Assembly: GCF_014898815.1 (NCBI RefSeq)
Contig: NW_026515521.1
Location: 372,001 to 436,000, forward strand
Length of the DNA stretch: 64,000 nt
Direction: 5' to 3'
Source of the DNA: Panonychus citri
Lineage: Eukaryota > Arthropoda > Arachnida > Trombidiformes > Tetranychidae
The position numbers and the translations under genes were made by a program. Shown piece after piece: positions 1 to 12,090 of this stretch. The notes below the pieces were generated by a model that searched no databases, was not told the origin of the DNA, and saw only the letters and a list, made by a program, of their open reading frames with translations. Each line of letters starts with the position of its first letter. Positions within the stretch are counted from its first letter, which is position 1.

Positions 1-381
1 AAGCAGGTTTGAAGAAGAGAAAAAACCAAAGAGACGATGAAGAAATTGGAGAAGAAGATACACAGAGAGAAAGAGGTGGAAAGGTAAGAGTGAGAGAGAG
101 AGAGAGAAGGTAAGAGGGGAAGGAAAAGAAAATGAGAGAAAGAGAAAGAGAGTGTTTTTTTACATTGTAAGAGAAGAAAAGAGAAAAAAGCACTTGGCAG
201 TTTTAAGGTGGAAAAAAAGCTTGAGAGGGAAAATGGGAAACAAAGAGAGAATAGAATTTTTTTGTTCTTTTTCTTTCTATTCTCTTTTTTTTTAAGAAAA
301 TTAGTTTGTGTTGGTGACGGGAAAAGGGAAAAATATTAAAAAGAGATTTTGTTTTCTTTTTCTCTTCTCTGTTTCACTTAC
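1..381. repeat. Purine-rich low-complexity DNA
   Basis: The plus strand is dominated by GA/GAA runs, so the minus strand is pyrimidine-rich. This lies just downstream (minus sense) of the exon at 382-654 and is probably intron of the same gene. No coding potential was seen. Confidence 0.6.
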
Positions 382-654
382 CTGGGCCGAATTAAGATAT
401 AGACCATTTTCAATTGAATTACGAAGTAATCGGTGTAAATCAATATCTCCTTGGGTTAAATTGATAAATCCTGTTAAACCATTTTGAAGGGATGAGAAAA
501 TTTCCAATGTTCGACTTGGATTTGGTGTTTTACACTGATTAGTCCTCCAACCTTTAGGTTGTAATACTGAGGGTGAAAGGGTGTTGGTGGTTGGCGGTGT
601 TCCTGTGGTTGTCAAGGTTGATGATTTACCAACAAGGGATCGACCTTTTGAATC
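382..654 (-). CDS. Probable internal exon of an unrecognised minus-strand gene
   Basis: On the minus strand there is a 273-nt open stretch of exactly 91 codons, phase 0 at both ends. It is bounded upstream by a long pyrimidine tract ending TGCTTCAG (acceptor AG at 655-656) and downstream by a strong donor, CCAG|GTAAGTG (GT at 380-381). The peptide is Ser/Thr/Pro-rich for about 45 residues, then becomes a more ordered stretch containing LEIFSSLQNGLTGF and DIDLHRLLRNSIENGLYL. I do not recognise the family. The open frame extends past both splice sites only into low-complexity sequence, which argues that the exon is the real unit. Flanking exons would lie left of the window and, on the 5' side, perhaps far to the right. 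A chance ORF is possible, but paired splice sites with matched phase make it less likely. Confidence 0.5.
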
Positions 655-786
655 CTGAAGCATTTGGAGGTTAGTTTTGTTGTTGTTATTGTATTGATGT
701 AGCAATAAAACACAGACACTGACAGACACACACAGAAGAGAATAAGAATAAAACAACAAAAGTAAAAAGAGAAACAAAAAAGTCAA

Positions 787-1246
787 ATTAAAACTACCGA
801 GATGTTAATCATTCACTTGAAGAGAATCAAATGAAAAGAGAACAAGTTTTTCTCTCTCTTTTCTCACTCTTCTCTCTTATTCTACATTCCAACGCCATCT
901 AGCGATCAAAATGGAAAATAAATTTTTCGTAAAAAAAAATTTGTTCTAATCCAATTTCATGGAAAATAAAAGTGTAAATATTTTTCTTCCATAATTTAAA
1001 AACTATTTTTAACGATTACCAAGAGAATAATTAAATTTAATGAGATAATTAAAGTGAAACTGTTTCGCGGCCAATTGTTTCTAATTGGAATCGTAATTTA
1101 CTAAAAAATTTACTCGACAAACAATCAACTCAAGTTTTGAGTTCTAATGAGTCTCATCTTCACAATTTCTGATTATCATGATTAAAGCTCACAGGTCATT
1201 ATGTTTATCATGTGAAGGAGATAAGTACACTTAGAATGAACTGTTT

Positions 1247-1283
<37 letters not shown>

Positions 1284-4200
1284 CTTGTTCAGGTAAATTA
1301 TATGTGAACGGTGGGCTAACTGAAGGAAGTTCTGTTCACCATGAGTTTAGTTCAATAGATTGAACATTTTGAAAGAAATGAACAAGTTCCACCTTCTCAT
1401 CCACCTCATTTTCATCATGAATCATCAATTGAATTCCCTGTTCAACTTTTGTTGACATTAACTGTTAACTTATCGCTAATAGGATGAGGGCAGAGAATTA
1501 AGTGGAAATTGAAATTGGACATTTAAATATAATTAACTTTTTAAAAGTTTCGAAGGAAAAATTTTCCCTATTTATCGAAACTTTTCAACTCTAATTTCAT
1601 TCTCTTTTTTTATCATGAATTCTGAAGACTCTTCTTCTTTTCAGCAGATTCTTTCTTCAATGGGTTTTTCTTTCAACATTTTTACTTCCCTCAGCATTTT
1701 ACTTCCTCTTCCTTCATTGTCCATCTACTGTCCACTCTCACAGATATATAATATTAGTATATAAATGTTTACTCTCAAAAGGGAAAAGGAAGACTAAAAA
1801 AATTCTCAGAATTTGTCTTCATGATAAGAATCATTTCCTTAGGTTATTATTACTTGGATTCTTCTTGCTTATGAATTTTGACCAATATTGACCAATGAAA
1901 CATTTCCATCAACCTTTTATTATTAGATGAAACTGAACAGTTTCAGGAGATTTTTGAGAAAAATAAAGACTTCATGAAGATAAACATGAAATCGAAGAGA
2001 GAAAAGTACAAAATCTCTTATATTATTCCTAAGGAAAACTAAATGATGGTAATAAAATGAATTGCTGACCACTGATTGTTGCTGGTCAACAATCAGAACA
2101 AATTATCGAACAATAAAAAGTATTGTTATCATTTTGTTTATCATAATCACCATTAGCATAGGGGGAAAAGTTAACTGTATCACACTCATAATGGTTGAGC
2201 GATTTATTGTCCAGCTAATTGGTCAACTTGATTAACTTTTAACTGGTCATCACATTAATGATGTTTATACTAAATGGGAGGGAAACTGTAGGGGAAAAAC
2301 TAAAAATGATCTTTTACTTTTCCAAGTATTTTCACTCGATATGAAAATCAATCGATCACATCAGCTGATCCCCTTTGAATAGAAAGTAAAAGTTGAATGA
2401 TATTATCGGTAACCTAATAATGATAATTTATCATCATCTCCATTGATTATGGAAGCCTAATCAATAGATTTCATTATATTATCCTTTTCAATACAATAGA
2501 ATAACAAATAACCTCTCATGTTTTCATGAAATATTTAGGATTGAATATAATCCATGGTGATTTCAGCTGGAGAATCAAGCAAACTATTGATTCACAAAAT
2601 TAATCAACTTAAACTTTGTCTATCATTTAATCATGAACTGAATCATTTTTTTAATTAAATTAGACGATAAAAGTTTCTCCTTCCAATCATTTTGAGCATC
2701 ACCATGAAATATTATCTCCATGTTTCTGACGATTAAAGTTTGACGAGCAAAAAAAAGTTCTAACCCTCGAACTATTTTAGGATATTTAATATTAATCATA
2801 ATGATCAAGTTTATTGATTGAAGTTCATATAATATTTACTGTTTATATGTATCATGTTACTCACCGTTAGAATCTGAATCAATCATGAACTGAACTTTTA
2901 TCTCAATATTTAGCAAGTACGTAAATTGAGTCTATTAAGATTTTAAGAGCTCTTCTTGTTTTTAGATTCAAATTTAATCAAAAATTTATCTTGTTTTTTT
3001 ATTTCCTTTTCCTCCTCAAATCGATTTCACCTAATATTATTACCCTGCTTCCTCATGGGAATCTTTTGTTGAATTATTCAGCTCTAAATACCTGTAGAGG
3101 TAAAGTGGATAAGTTACCGAGAGGTGGGTGCTGACAGGAGGGTGAAGGTGTAGGAGGAGGATAAGAAAAAGTTACCTTAATGTTAATAATCAAATATCAT
3201 TCAAATTGATTCACTGACAGGTAAGTTCATCTCATGAAGTAAATATTTGTATTCAATAAAGCTCATCAGAGTGGGTGGATGTTGAGCTCATGATAAGCAA
3301 GCATTTCCCTCCCTGTCTCATCATCTTATCAATATGTTATCACTTTCCATGTATATACATGATATTAATTTCATTTTGATGGATAAAAATAAAGTTACTC
3401 TGATTTAATTTGATTCTGTTGCAATGATGAAATTGATTCAATTATCGACTGGATGTCAATCATGTTTTTGCCTTCATTGGAATTTTATTTTACTCTTTTT
3501 TTTCTTAAAAGTTTTTCTACTCATGAGCTTCATGGTAATGGAGTTTTCATTGGAAAATCTATTGGAAATATTTCATCTTCTATTCCAAATATTGAAAATC
3601 AATAATAATATCTAAATCAAAGGAAACCTTTTCATCTATCACAATGAGTTGTTGTCAGTTTATCATCATCATCATCATCGCGATAATATTCATGGTGAGC
3701 ACTGAATTGGGACAACAGTTTGCTCAATGTCACAAATGAATTTACTGTTATTTATTTTCAATATGTTTTTGTTTCCATTAATTCAGATTGGAAATGAATT
3801 CTAATGGAAATTCAATTTCGATTCAATGGTCAGAACTTTTCTCATCTCCTCATTCTCTTTATAATAATACTTATCCAATTTCATTTCAATTGTTCATTCA
3901 ATTGTGTTGTTCCTGTTCATTATTTCATTATTATATCAGTTTCATGATCGAATGATGATATTAATAACATTGAGTACTAATAACTAAATCTAATTTAATT
4001 GATTCCTTGTGAGTTGAGATAAAAAAGTTCTGGTTTAATTCATGTAACAAAATTTTTCACCAATTTTTGGATTACACAATCAAATCTTTGCCTGTCAAGA
4101 AGTAAATCAAATCAAATCATAATTACCAATTAAAACCTCAGGAAGGTTTGTGTTCAACTAAATTGAAACTGATTAGGTATTCAAAATGAAACTCAATCAA

Positions 4201-5704
4201 ATAATGTAATTGCTAATTACTGAATCATGTTATCAATGTCAAGTCATCATCAATGGTTAGTTGTGTCACTAAATTAAAGCTTCACTCATTTTATTATATC
4301 ATATTATCCTTATGAGACGGAAACGGAAATGATGCCTGTTCATTCAGTTGTTTAGAGCTTGAATTCATTCAATTGAAATTGAATTTACAACAAGATAAGC
4401 AGGGTGTTAGGTGGGTGGTGAGAGTTACTGAGGAAAAAGAATCAGAATTTTTTACTTTTTGTGAATTAATATTTCATGATATTTGCATTTACAAATTACA
4501 AATTAACTGAACAAAAGCAAGTTGATCATAATCATAAATGTTACGAATTGGATATTTTCATGATAGTGGAAAAAAGTTCTTGTTCATTTAGCGTTTTTCT
4601 TTTGATAGGTGAAAAAAACTATCATGATTATTAATTGTAATATATTTTAATATATTCACTTCAATATGATAATCAACAAAGTTTCGAGTATCATGATAAA
4701 GCTCAGAATTGAAGATAAAAGAGATAAAGAAAGTTCTGATTGTTTCAAAATGCAAAAAAATCCTTCACCCTGATTCTACCAAATCTGATTCAATATCATT
4801 TTTTTATTTTCATATAAACATAAACCATAAGCCATGAAAGGTGAGATAATTAATCTTAGTGTATTGAATAATAAGAAGAAAAAATTACGCAGAACTTTTT
4901 TTACACCTTCCGTGGATGCTGAGTAATATAAGATATTGATCATGATGATAGCACTGGTTGATTATCATTGTTTAACAAATTAATGTTAAATTGTTACTAA
5001 TATTTGCTGCGTAGAGGAAACAATTTATTAAATTATTCTAAAACTAACGATTTCATCATGGCTCTAATTTTGAAGGAATAAAAGGGCATTTCACCAAGTT
5101 TCCAACATGTTTTTCTTAAATAACTTTTTTGTCTTTAGGTATTCAGACTCCAGAGTCGAGTTATAGGAGTTTGAGCGATACAATTATCATATGTCAAATT
5201 CAAGGACATCCAATGACAAATCCTTTTGAAGGCTTTTATGAACTCTCAAACTCTGTCCCAACCGGTCGTTATGAGGTCTATTTCATGTTTTAAAACCATC
5301 GGTTTGGGTTAGATAAATTTATCAGTCTAAATTATTGAGATACCACAGTTTATGTTTCCATTCTTATTTTCACTTCGAGTAATTATAACCTTTTGATGAA
5401 TAAGTTACTGTCACTGGTCGTTGATAACGAGACCAATAAATATCAGATGGATGTACCTTTACACTAAGTATATTGAATTCGATTCTAAGATTAGTCATTA
5501 ACTAGCACAAGTCAAAAGATCATAAACTCAAATTAATATACTAGTTAGATTGAATATTCCCATCAGCAACCAATCAGAGTAATTTACTCATGATTTTGAG
5601 TCATCGAGATAATTGAACACTACAGATAGTGATTAGAATTAAGATTTCCCATCACAAAGTTTTTAAAGTCAAGAAATTACTGACAAATTAATGATAATAA
5701 TATT
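787..5704. other. Gene-free AT-rich region
   Basis: No ORF here has coding character; the open frames at 2623-2808 and 3424-3615 are short, AT-rich and unsupported by splice sites. A 10-bp stem with a 5-nt loop sits at 2072-2096 (CTGATTGTTG arms). At about 5,140-5,560 the composition becomes less AT-biased, with a block that resembles decayed mobile DNA more than its surroundings. This may be intergenic or intronic sequence of the gene carrying the 382-654 exon. Confidence 0.55.
1251..1281. repeat. (CT)n microsatellite
   Basis: About 15 perfect CT dinucleotides in gene-free DNA. Confidence 0.9.
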
Positions 5705-5790
5705 GTAACAAAACCACTTACACGACCAGTCTCTTTTTGTTCAACCAGGGTCCACCTATCACGTGGTACCTGGTTATTCTTATTGGATAA
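5705..5790. repeat. Dispersed hairpin repeat, copy 1 (diverged)
   Basis: About 80 bp closely match 11762-11832 and 14813-14884. The core is an imperfect inverted repeat (5743-5774) whose right arm is TGGTACCTGGTT. The homology stops abruptly after CTTATTG, so this is a shared element end rather than part of the larger duplication. Confidence 0.7.
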
Positions 5791-6401
5791 TTTTGAGGAA
5801 GAAGATGACTGGTGAGAGATGATAATCTCCCTCACCACCAATATAATGGCCGATTTTTCGGCCATTTTGACATGGAGATTTTGGGTAAAGTTACCCGCTT
5901 TCAAAATAATATAATTATCTTTTTAAAAGTGTTTGTTTCTCTCTCCATCTTTGGCACCCTTACGGGGATTCATTTATATATATGTTTTAAGATTAATATT
6001 GTTTGAAATTTAAGTGATTTACTTAATTCAGTTTTACCCATTAATTGGTTAATTTTTGATTCTAATTTCAATTAGAATAGTGATTGTGGTTCTAACCAAC
6101 AAATTGGTTACTGTTTTAACCTTTGTTTCAAATCCAAAAGTGCGTTTGGTATTAACAATTAAATTGGCTAATTTCTAAATTTATTAGAAAAGGTACTCTC
6201 AGGTTTTTACAACCTATAAGTTGTAACAGTATCAAGCAACAATTTAACCCTGATTGACCAAGTGAGTTGGTTCCCGCTAACGATTTAATACCTGTTTAAT
6301 ATCTTTTCAATTAATAAAATAATTTACCAAAAAGTAAACCCTTTACTACAATAAAATTTTACGAAACAAATTGAGACATTGGTCTGAAACCAGGAATATA
6401 A

Positions 6402-6429
6402 ATAAGATAAGTATCGATACTTATCTTAT
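6402..6429. other. Perfect 28-bp palindrome
   Basis: The 28 bases equal their own reverse complement with no spacer. The centre is TATCGATA and the arms carry GATAAG/CTTATC. It lies about 240 bp upstream of the plus-strand ORF at 6667. Confidence 0.9.
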
Positions 6430-6666
6430 GGAACGAGAGGCCATATCGATCAGATGGCGAAAAATTATGTTCTGTCTAAAGGGGTAAATGGCTCTTCGCT
6501 AATGCTTACTGAGAGGGCTAAATTTTACGATAAACAAAACGAGCTGAAACTGAATTAGTATCAAGAATTCCGAAGCTGCACACATTCACTTGGCAAGGAA
6601 GATACTAATTTTAATATTCCAAATCCAATCAAACGAATACTTGATTTAGAATATGATCTACTTTCC

Positions 6667-7104
6667 ATGAAAGTTTATCATCAGTTCAAATTTAACCATA
6701 AAGTTTATCATAGTATAAATTATCGGTACAAACGCTCGTCAAGATCTTGTTACATTAAATTCAATTCGAATCAAGTTGATGATGAGTTTGGAATAATACA
6801 CGCTTTTCTAACACTTAAAGCAAAGGATGATCAAGATTCAAATGTTTTTGTTTTAGTTTCGATTTCAAAATACAACAAAGAAAGAACTTACATTTTTGCC
6901 AATTGCTTGCCAACCAACTCTAAACTTGCTTCGATGGCTACCAATAAAACCCTCAAGAACATTTTTCATCAGGTAAGATCTTGCAAAAAATTAAGCTTGA
7001 TTGATTTATCTGCGATAATTTGTAAGACGATTTTGGTATTTGATAAAAAAATTAAAAATCTTTATTGGATGAGCTGTGTTGATCTACCTTTTGACCATGA
7101 TTGA
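6667..7104 (+). CDS. Possible C-terminal fragment of a DNA-transposon protein
   Basis: An open frame of 145 aa begins at an ATG. It has ordered, non-repetitive composition, with aromatic and Lys residues spread through it (YKRSSRSCYIKF, FVLVSISKY, NLYWMSCVDLPFDHD). Its general layout, a YK-x-x start followed by beta-rich segments and a short C-terminal tail, recalls the C-terminal region of CACTA/Tnp_2-type transposon proteins, but I see no diagnostic motif and the assignment is weak. No catalytic region is visible upstream: 6430-6666 is interrupted by stops. The setting, between a hairpin repeat and a BEN-like pseudogene, supports a mobile origin. It could equally be one exon of an unrelated gene; no splice sites decide this. 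Confidence 0.35.
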   Translation: MKVYHQFKFNHKVYHSINYRYKRSSRSCYIKFNSNQVDDEFGIIHAFLTLKAKDDQDSNVFVLVSISKYNKERTYIFANCLPTNSKLASMATNKTLKNIFHQVRSCKKLSLIDLSAIICKTILVFDKKIKNLYWMSCVDLPFDHD

Positions 7105-7275
7105 TAATGGCAGTTTTTTGAACAATTGATACGGTGATTGCAAAATGTAATAAAAGTAATTGAATAATTCTTGACAAGAATTTGACCAAAAATAATTGAA
7201 AATCTATAAACAAAACTTTCAAATTTCATTGATAATTTCACTTGCTACCTGAGACGAAATAAGAAGTAATTGGCT

Positions 7276-8632
7276 TCATGTGATCGGTAGCTTTTTGCCT
7301 CTAGTTGAGCTCTTAGCAGCTTCTCGTGGTTTCTTGGCATCTCGTCCAAGTTGATTTAATGGTCGTCTTACCAAGAACTCGAAAGCATCTTCATCTTGAA
7401 ATAATTCTTTATTGATAAGATTCATCAAGTCGCTCATCAAATCTTCATCTTCTTTTGCGAAATAATTGTCTCTATCAACTTCTCGCTTGATTCCTTTCAA
7501 AGGTTTACCATCTTTACCCATAATTGTCTTTTCAATTCTATCAATTCCAAAAACAGCTTCTGCCAAGCACCTGACAAAAGTTGTTGCATTATTTGTTCCT
7601 GACAAGAATAGCTTTTTGACTTTCCTCAATTTATTGTCAGGTATACGTCGATCTTGAAACTCTCTAATCTTTGATCTCAAAGCAGGAGCAAATCTAACTC
7701 TTGCCAAAACCTTGATCAATTTACTTTGATATGACAATTCTACAGCTCTTTCAGGCTTATAACAATGAATTGTCTTTACCTCAGCTTCCATGAATCTTTC
7801 AAGTAGTCGATTAGTAATGTCCAAAACTTCATTTACCTTTTGTTCCACGATGCTCAATCGATCCTCTAAATTGGTAATTGCTTGACAAGAATCTTTCCTT
7901 GGTGATGATTGTCTCGATGAAACCTTGGCACTGGTTGATGCTTCATTTTCTTGTTCATCTTTGGATGAGCCCTGTGTTGAAGATGCTGTTGAACCAAGGT
8001 CGATTGTTTCAATTGGCTTTTCATCCACTTTAGACTGATTATCATTACTTTTCAAGTTCCCATCAGGAATTGGAAATTCATTACCAACAGAAATATCACT
8101 TTCAGTAATTGTGTCACTTCCAGATTCACTTTGATTTTCTTGCCAAGATCCTTTAACTAGTTCTAAGAAAAAACAACAAAATTATTAGAGTCTTGATTCA
8201 TGTGAATTATTTACAAGATCTTACCAATAGTCCAATCTTTACACATGAGTCCCAAATGGTTTGTAACATTAATGAAATTACAGTGACAATAATCGAGACA
8301 GGCTTCCAATTGACCATAATAAAAAATCTCAAGATTAGTATTTTCACCAGAAAGCAATGTGACATCGACATCATTCATGTACGGTTTTATCTCGACAAAC
8401 TCTTTGGAACTTTTTTCCAATTGTTTCTCGGTGTCAAGAATGAAAATACCAGATATCGGTAATTTACCAACATAATAAATCTCTGCAAAGAAAAGAAAAG
8501 CTATCAGTTGAAAAAAGTTAACAGAAAATTAAGCTCACCTTTATCACCAAGATCACGAGAAACTCATGCTAAAACTCCATCTTCTTTGAAGTAATAAAAT
8601 CTTGGGATGTCAAATTTTGTACAACTTCCCAT
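7276..8632 (-). pseudogene. BEN-domain-like gene, three exons, one premature stop
   Basis: Exons (minus) are 8632-8539, 8482-8225 and 8162-7276, joined by GT..AG introns of 56 and 62 bp. Both junctions are phase 1 and restore a single frame of about 412 codons. Codon 23 is TGA (8566-8564), which would cut the protein after GVLA; a CGA-to-TGA transition would explain it. The middle of the protein is Ser/Glu-rich with a short coiled coil (EDRLSIVEQKVNEVLDITN). The C-terminal part (FVRCLAEAVFGIDRIE, then GIKREVDRDNYFAKED and a helix before FLVRRPLNQ) has the pattern of a BEN domain, a DNA-binding fold found in chromatin factors and some invertebrate viruses. That assignment is by eye. No other lesion is visible, so a recent null allele, a sequencing error or a downstream start are all possible. 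Confidence 0.6.
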
Positions 8633-8639
8633 TTTGATG

Positions 8640-9212
8640 AGAATTTAAAAAGAATCACAAAAAAACTCAACAAGTTCTTGACAAAAATGATGAATTAAAA
8701 ATTCACAAGAATAGTAAACAGAACAAAAAAGAATAGAACAAAAATTCAATAAGAAAAGCAGAAAGATTTTTTCCTTGACAACCGAAAGAGCGTGCTATTT
8801 AAACTCATTAAAGTCACACCAAAAATCAATTAATTTTCCATTGAGCAATTGATGCGCAATCGATTATATAAATTTTCTTGAACGTGGCAAGTTCTTGGTA
8901 AGAACTATGATTTTGCCTCAAACAAGAAAATATGATTATCAGTATTGTTTTAAGCTTATTAGCTTTTAATTAAATTTTACCGAAAATTGATGAGAAAAAT
9001 ATCCCAGCAATATCTTGACAATTAAATCATGCAGATAATTTCTCAGTGGTGATGATTAACCACAACGTGGAAAGATCTTGTAAAGACAAAATAAATTATC
9101 AAGTTCTTGGTAATTTATGCTCATGCCAAATATCGAATAGTATTCACATCAATAATTAATAGAAATGCAATCAAGAATTAATCTGAAGAAACAAATTAAC
9201 TACAATCACAAT
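8640..9212. other. Intergenic AT-rich DNA upstream of the BEN-like gene
   Basis: No ORF or repeat stands out. It should contain the promoter of the minus-strand BEN-like gene. No clear TATA box could be assigned. Confidence 0.5.
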
Positions 9213-9438
9213 TGAAACTACCAACCTTAATCAAGGTATAATTATTTGAACCATTGAATTGAATTGAAACCAACCGGCAATAATTAAGGTATAATTATTT
9301 GCACAATTGAATTGCATTGAAACCAACCAACCATAATAAAAGTATAATTATTTGAACAATTGAATTGAATTGAATTGAAACCGACCAACCATAATCAAGG
9401 TATAACCTTTTGCACAATTGAATTGAATTGAAACAAAC
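9213..9438. repeat. Minisatellite, about 55-bp unit, four copies
   Basis: Each unit reads roughly GAAACCAACC..AATCAAGGTATAATTATTTG..CAATTGAATTGAATT with small differences. A further copy lies at 9912-9985 beyond the inserted LTR-like block, so the array was once continuous. Confidence 0.8.
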
Positions 9439-9911
9439 TGTTGAGAATTCGGCTCGAGAAACAATCAGGTGAACGATAAATTATGATTTACTATGTTACT
9501 CAAGGTGTTTAATTCACTTGATTAATTAAGAACAATTACAATTATTACAATTGGTTTTTGTTTATTGGTAGAAGGTAAAGAGAGAGAGAGATCAGTCTCT
9601 TCACTGAGACTGGAACTTCTCTGGTAAAGGGGTAATTGGAAACTGAGGATAATTCATTCTCTTTCTCTGGTTTTATATTTATACTAAAGGGAGAAAGAGA
9701 AGAAAGAAGATGGAAAGAAAGAGAAACTTTATCTTAATTCCCAATCTAATTGGTTTTCCTATCGTTATTTTCAATCAATTAATCTTGGATTAACATTTGT
9801 AACTAATCCAGGTAATACACGTTTATCATAATTTACAATCTTCACCTGGATTAGTTTCTTATGGTTAATTACTAAATCCTTAATTAAAGGTTAATCTACT
9901 TTTTTATCACA
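9439..9911. mobile_element. Putative solo LTR inserted in the minisatellite
   Basis: A 473-bp block interrupts the minisatellite. It begins TGTTGAGAATTC and ends ATCACA, giving the TG..CA ends of an LTR, and it is flanked by CAAAC and CCAAC, a possible imperfect 5-bp target duplication. It holds a TATA-like TTTATATTTATAC and purine-rich tracts. Its length and general layout resemble the 466-bp LTRs at 54.8 and 61.6 kb, but the sequences are not obviously homologous. Alternatively it is the left LTR of the degraded gag element that follows at 10403. Confidence 0.4.
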
Positions 9912-10402
9912 CCAACCATTAATAATCCGGGTATAATTATTTTGAACAACTGAATGGAATTGAATTGAATTAAAACCAATTGACTATAATCAAAATATTG
10001 AACTTTTCTCTTTTAATCTTAAGTCTTTTCTTTTCTCTCTTTTAATCTTGAGTCTCTTCTCTCTTGTGGATTAGAGCCTCTTTCTTCTCTTTCTCTTTCT
10101 TTTACTTTTGTCTTGTGTTGAGTCATTGTGTTCCTTCAAATAATTCTAATTATGTGTAAACATTCTGTTTATTTTTATGTTTAATTATTATCTTTTGGTG
10201 ATATGATCAATAATGATCATTATTTAAATATAGAGGAACAAGAAGATAAATAAGGAGAATTAGTACTCAGAATTCAGTTTAGAGAATCTACAATCAAAAT
10301 ATTACAATTATTAAGTTTTCTCTCTCCATTAATTATATTACTAATGGGGTTTATCTTTAAATTACATCAATTATACATTGAAACTCACTTCACACCTTAA
10401 CT

Positions 10403-10861
10403 ATGGATGATCAAACTCTGTTAACAACCCCGGTGCTGGGGATTGGTAGAGAAAAGAAAAACAAATTAAATTCTACGGTAAATCAACAATTACATATTCC
10501 TAATTTCTCCGGTGATGGGTATGAGGATTTATTAGATTGGCTTGATCATTTTGAATCAGCTGCAGTTGCTCTTGATTGGGATGAAGAAATTAAACTAAAA
10601 GCTTTACCAGCTTATTTAACTGGTACCGCAAGTAGATGGTACCGATGTAGAATCAAACCATTAACTGGTGATAATATTCCTAGAACCTTTGAAGACTTGA
10701 AAATTAAATTGGTTTCAGATCTAACTCCTTCAGGTTACCGAGTTTATACTGAATATAACGGTGATGATGATGAAGCAAAAATTTCCAGTTCAATAATTTC
10801 CAACATATTGCAAGAAAAGAATCAAATGCTTATTATTCAAAGCTCCTGTGATTTGGGGTAG
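10403..10861 (+). pseudogene. Ty3/gypsy-type gag remnant (copy A)
   Basis: A 152-codon frame from a good ATG encodes a retrotransposon gag capsid N-terminal region: LHIPNFSGDGYEDLLDWLDHFE, then DEEIKLKALPAYLTGTASRW, matching the Retrotrans_gag pattern of an F-x-G-x2 start followed by a W-x2-F/W helix. The frame ends after SSCDLG. Gag-like sequence continues in shifting frames to about 11,590; one stretch contains TIGHSPERDARVTLKVY. There is no CCHC knuckle, protease or RT, so the element is dead. The first 230 bp are unique; from 10633 on, the sequence is repeated at 13688. Confidence 0.65.
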
Positions 10862-11793
10862 ATGAATAATTGAAACTTTCTTCTTTCTTTTCTTTCTTTT
10901 ACAATTAGGATGGAAGACGATTGGAATTGGAACACAAACTCTCCTCCAAATCCAAAGCTACTCGCTTTTTAGAAGAGTATGGAAAATTTAAAAATAAAAT
11001 CAAAAAACAATTATTCAACAACTAAACAACTTACGAATCAGAATACAAATCAATTCAGATTAATTTTGACAGCATCAATATTCAGAAAGTGCTACTTGAT
11101 CCTCTCAATTTTTGCGTCAAAACATATAAATTATTATAATCACGTCTGGAGACCAGAATTAGTGTCATCCGAATATGAATAAGTGGTACTCCCAAGGAAA
11201 TGAACAAATTCACAAAACTAACGGTAACAGCAAAACATCCAGATAAATTAGAGATCGCTCAGCACAACTTGGTTAAATACACAGAAAATTTCATTCTTCA
11301 TTGAACACGTCGATCTTCAGGACCTTTGGCCAGGTAAACAACCCATAGGATTAGTCTCCCTGGACAAATTCTTATTCCACAATCATCAAAAACTTCGACG
11401 AGAAGATACATCACATGTCACAATTGGCCATTCACCAGAAAGAGACGCTCGTGTCACCCTTAAGGTGTACCTGCAATTATTGAAACTAAAAAAAATAATA
11501 TCACTATTCCTTCCGCTGAAATCGTAAGAGAAATGGTTAAAAATGAACAGACGATACAACAACGGCTTGAACATGAGCAGTTAAAACCATCATTTGAAAT
11601 AATCAACATTTAATAATTATTCACTTGATAATATTTAATAAATTTTTTACTTTGTAAATAATGTCCGGTGATGGACTATTTTATATATATTGATAAATTT
11701 CTTAATAATTGTAAATCAACGAGGACGTTGATTCTTTTCTATGTACCCCTAAGAACTGTAATAAAACCAGTTACACGACCAGTCTCTTTGTTC

Positions 11794-11825
11794 AACCAGG
11801 TACCACTATCACGTGGTACCTGGTT
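11794..11825. repeat. Perfect 12-bp stem hairpin, copy 2
   Basis: AACCAGGTACCA and TGGTACCTGGTT flank the 8-nt loop CTATCACG. The same hairpin with a one-base loop change lies at 14846-14877, and a diverged copy at 5743-5774. Confidence 0.9.
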
Positions 11826-12090
11826 ATTCTTATTGTTACTAGTCAAGGCCATTGCTAGTTCATAGGTAGTGTTCTAGAATATAGCCATATTCTGTTGTAC
11901 AGGGCGTTTTTTATCCGCTACGGCTATTACACCGAATATCTCCAGAACTAAAAGTCATATGAATATCAGACTTGACTAGAGGACTAAACAAAATTGTAAC
12001 GCTAGACCCTACTATTTTCAAGGTCATTGAGGTCATTTAACGAAGGTAGCGTTCAAAGGTCATTTTAAGGTCGTCGTGTGAAAGAACAAA

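Noticed and set aside
9446..9459. GAATTCGGCTCGAG resembles an EcoRI-XhoI cDNA-library linker
   Set aside because: It lies inside continuous genomic repeat sequence and differs from the common linker by a base; chance or natural LTR sequence is simpler.
11839..11842. CTAG followed by T, 13 bp after a hairpin, looks like a Helitron 3' end
   Set aside because: The independent copy at 5.7 kb loses homology before CTAG, so this is not the element boundary; no Helitron protein seen.
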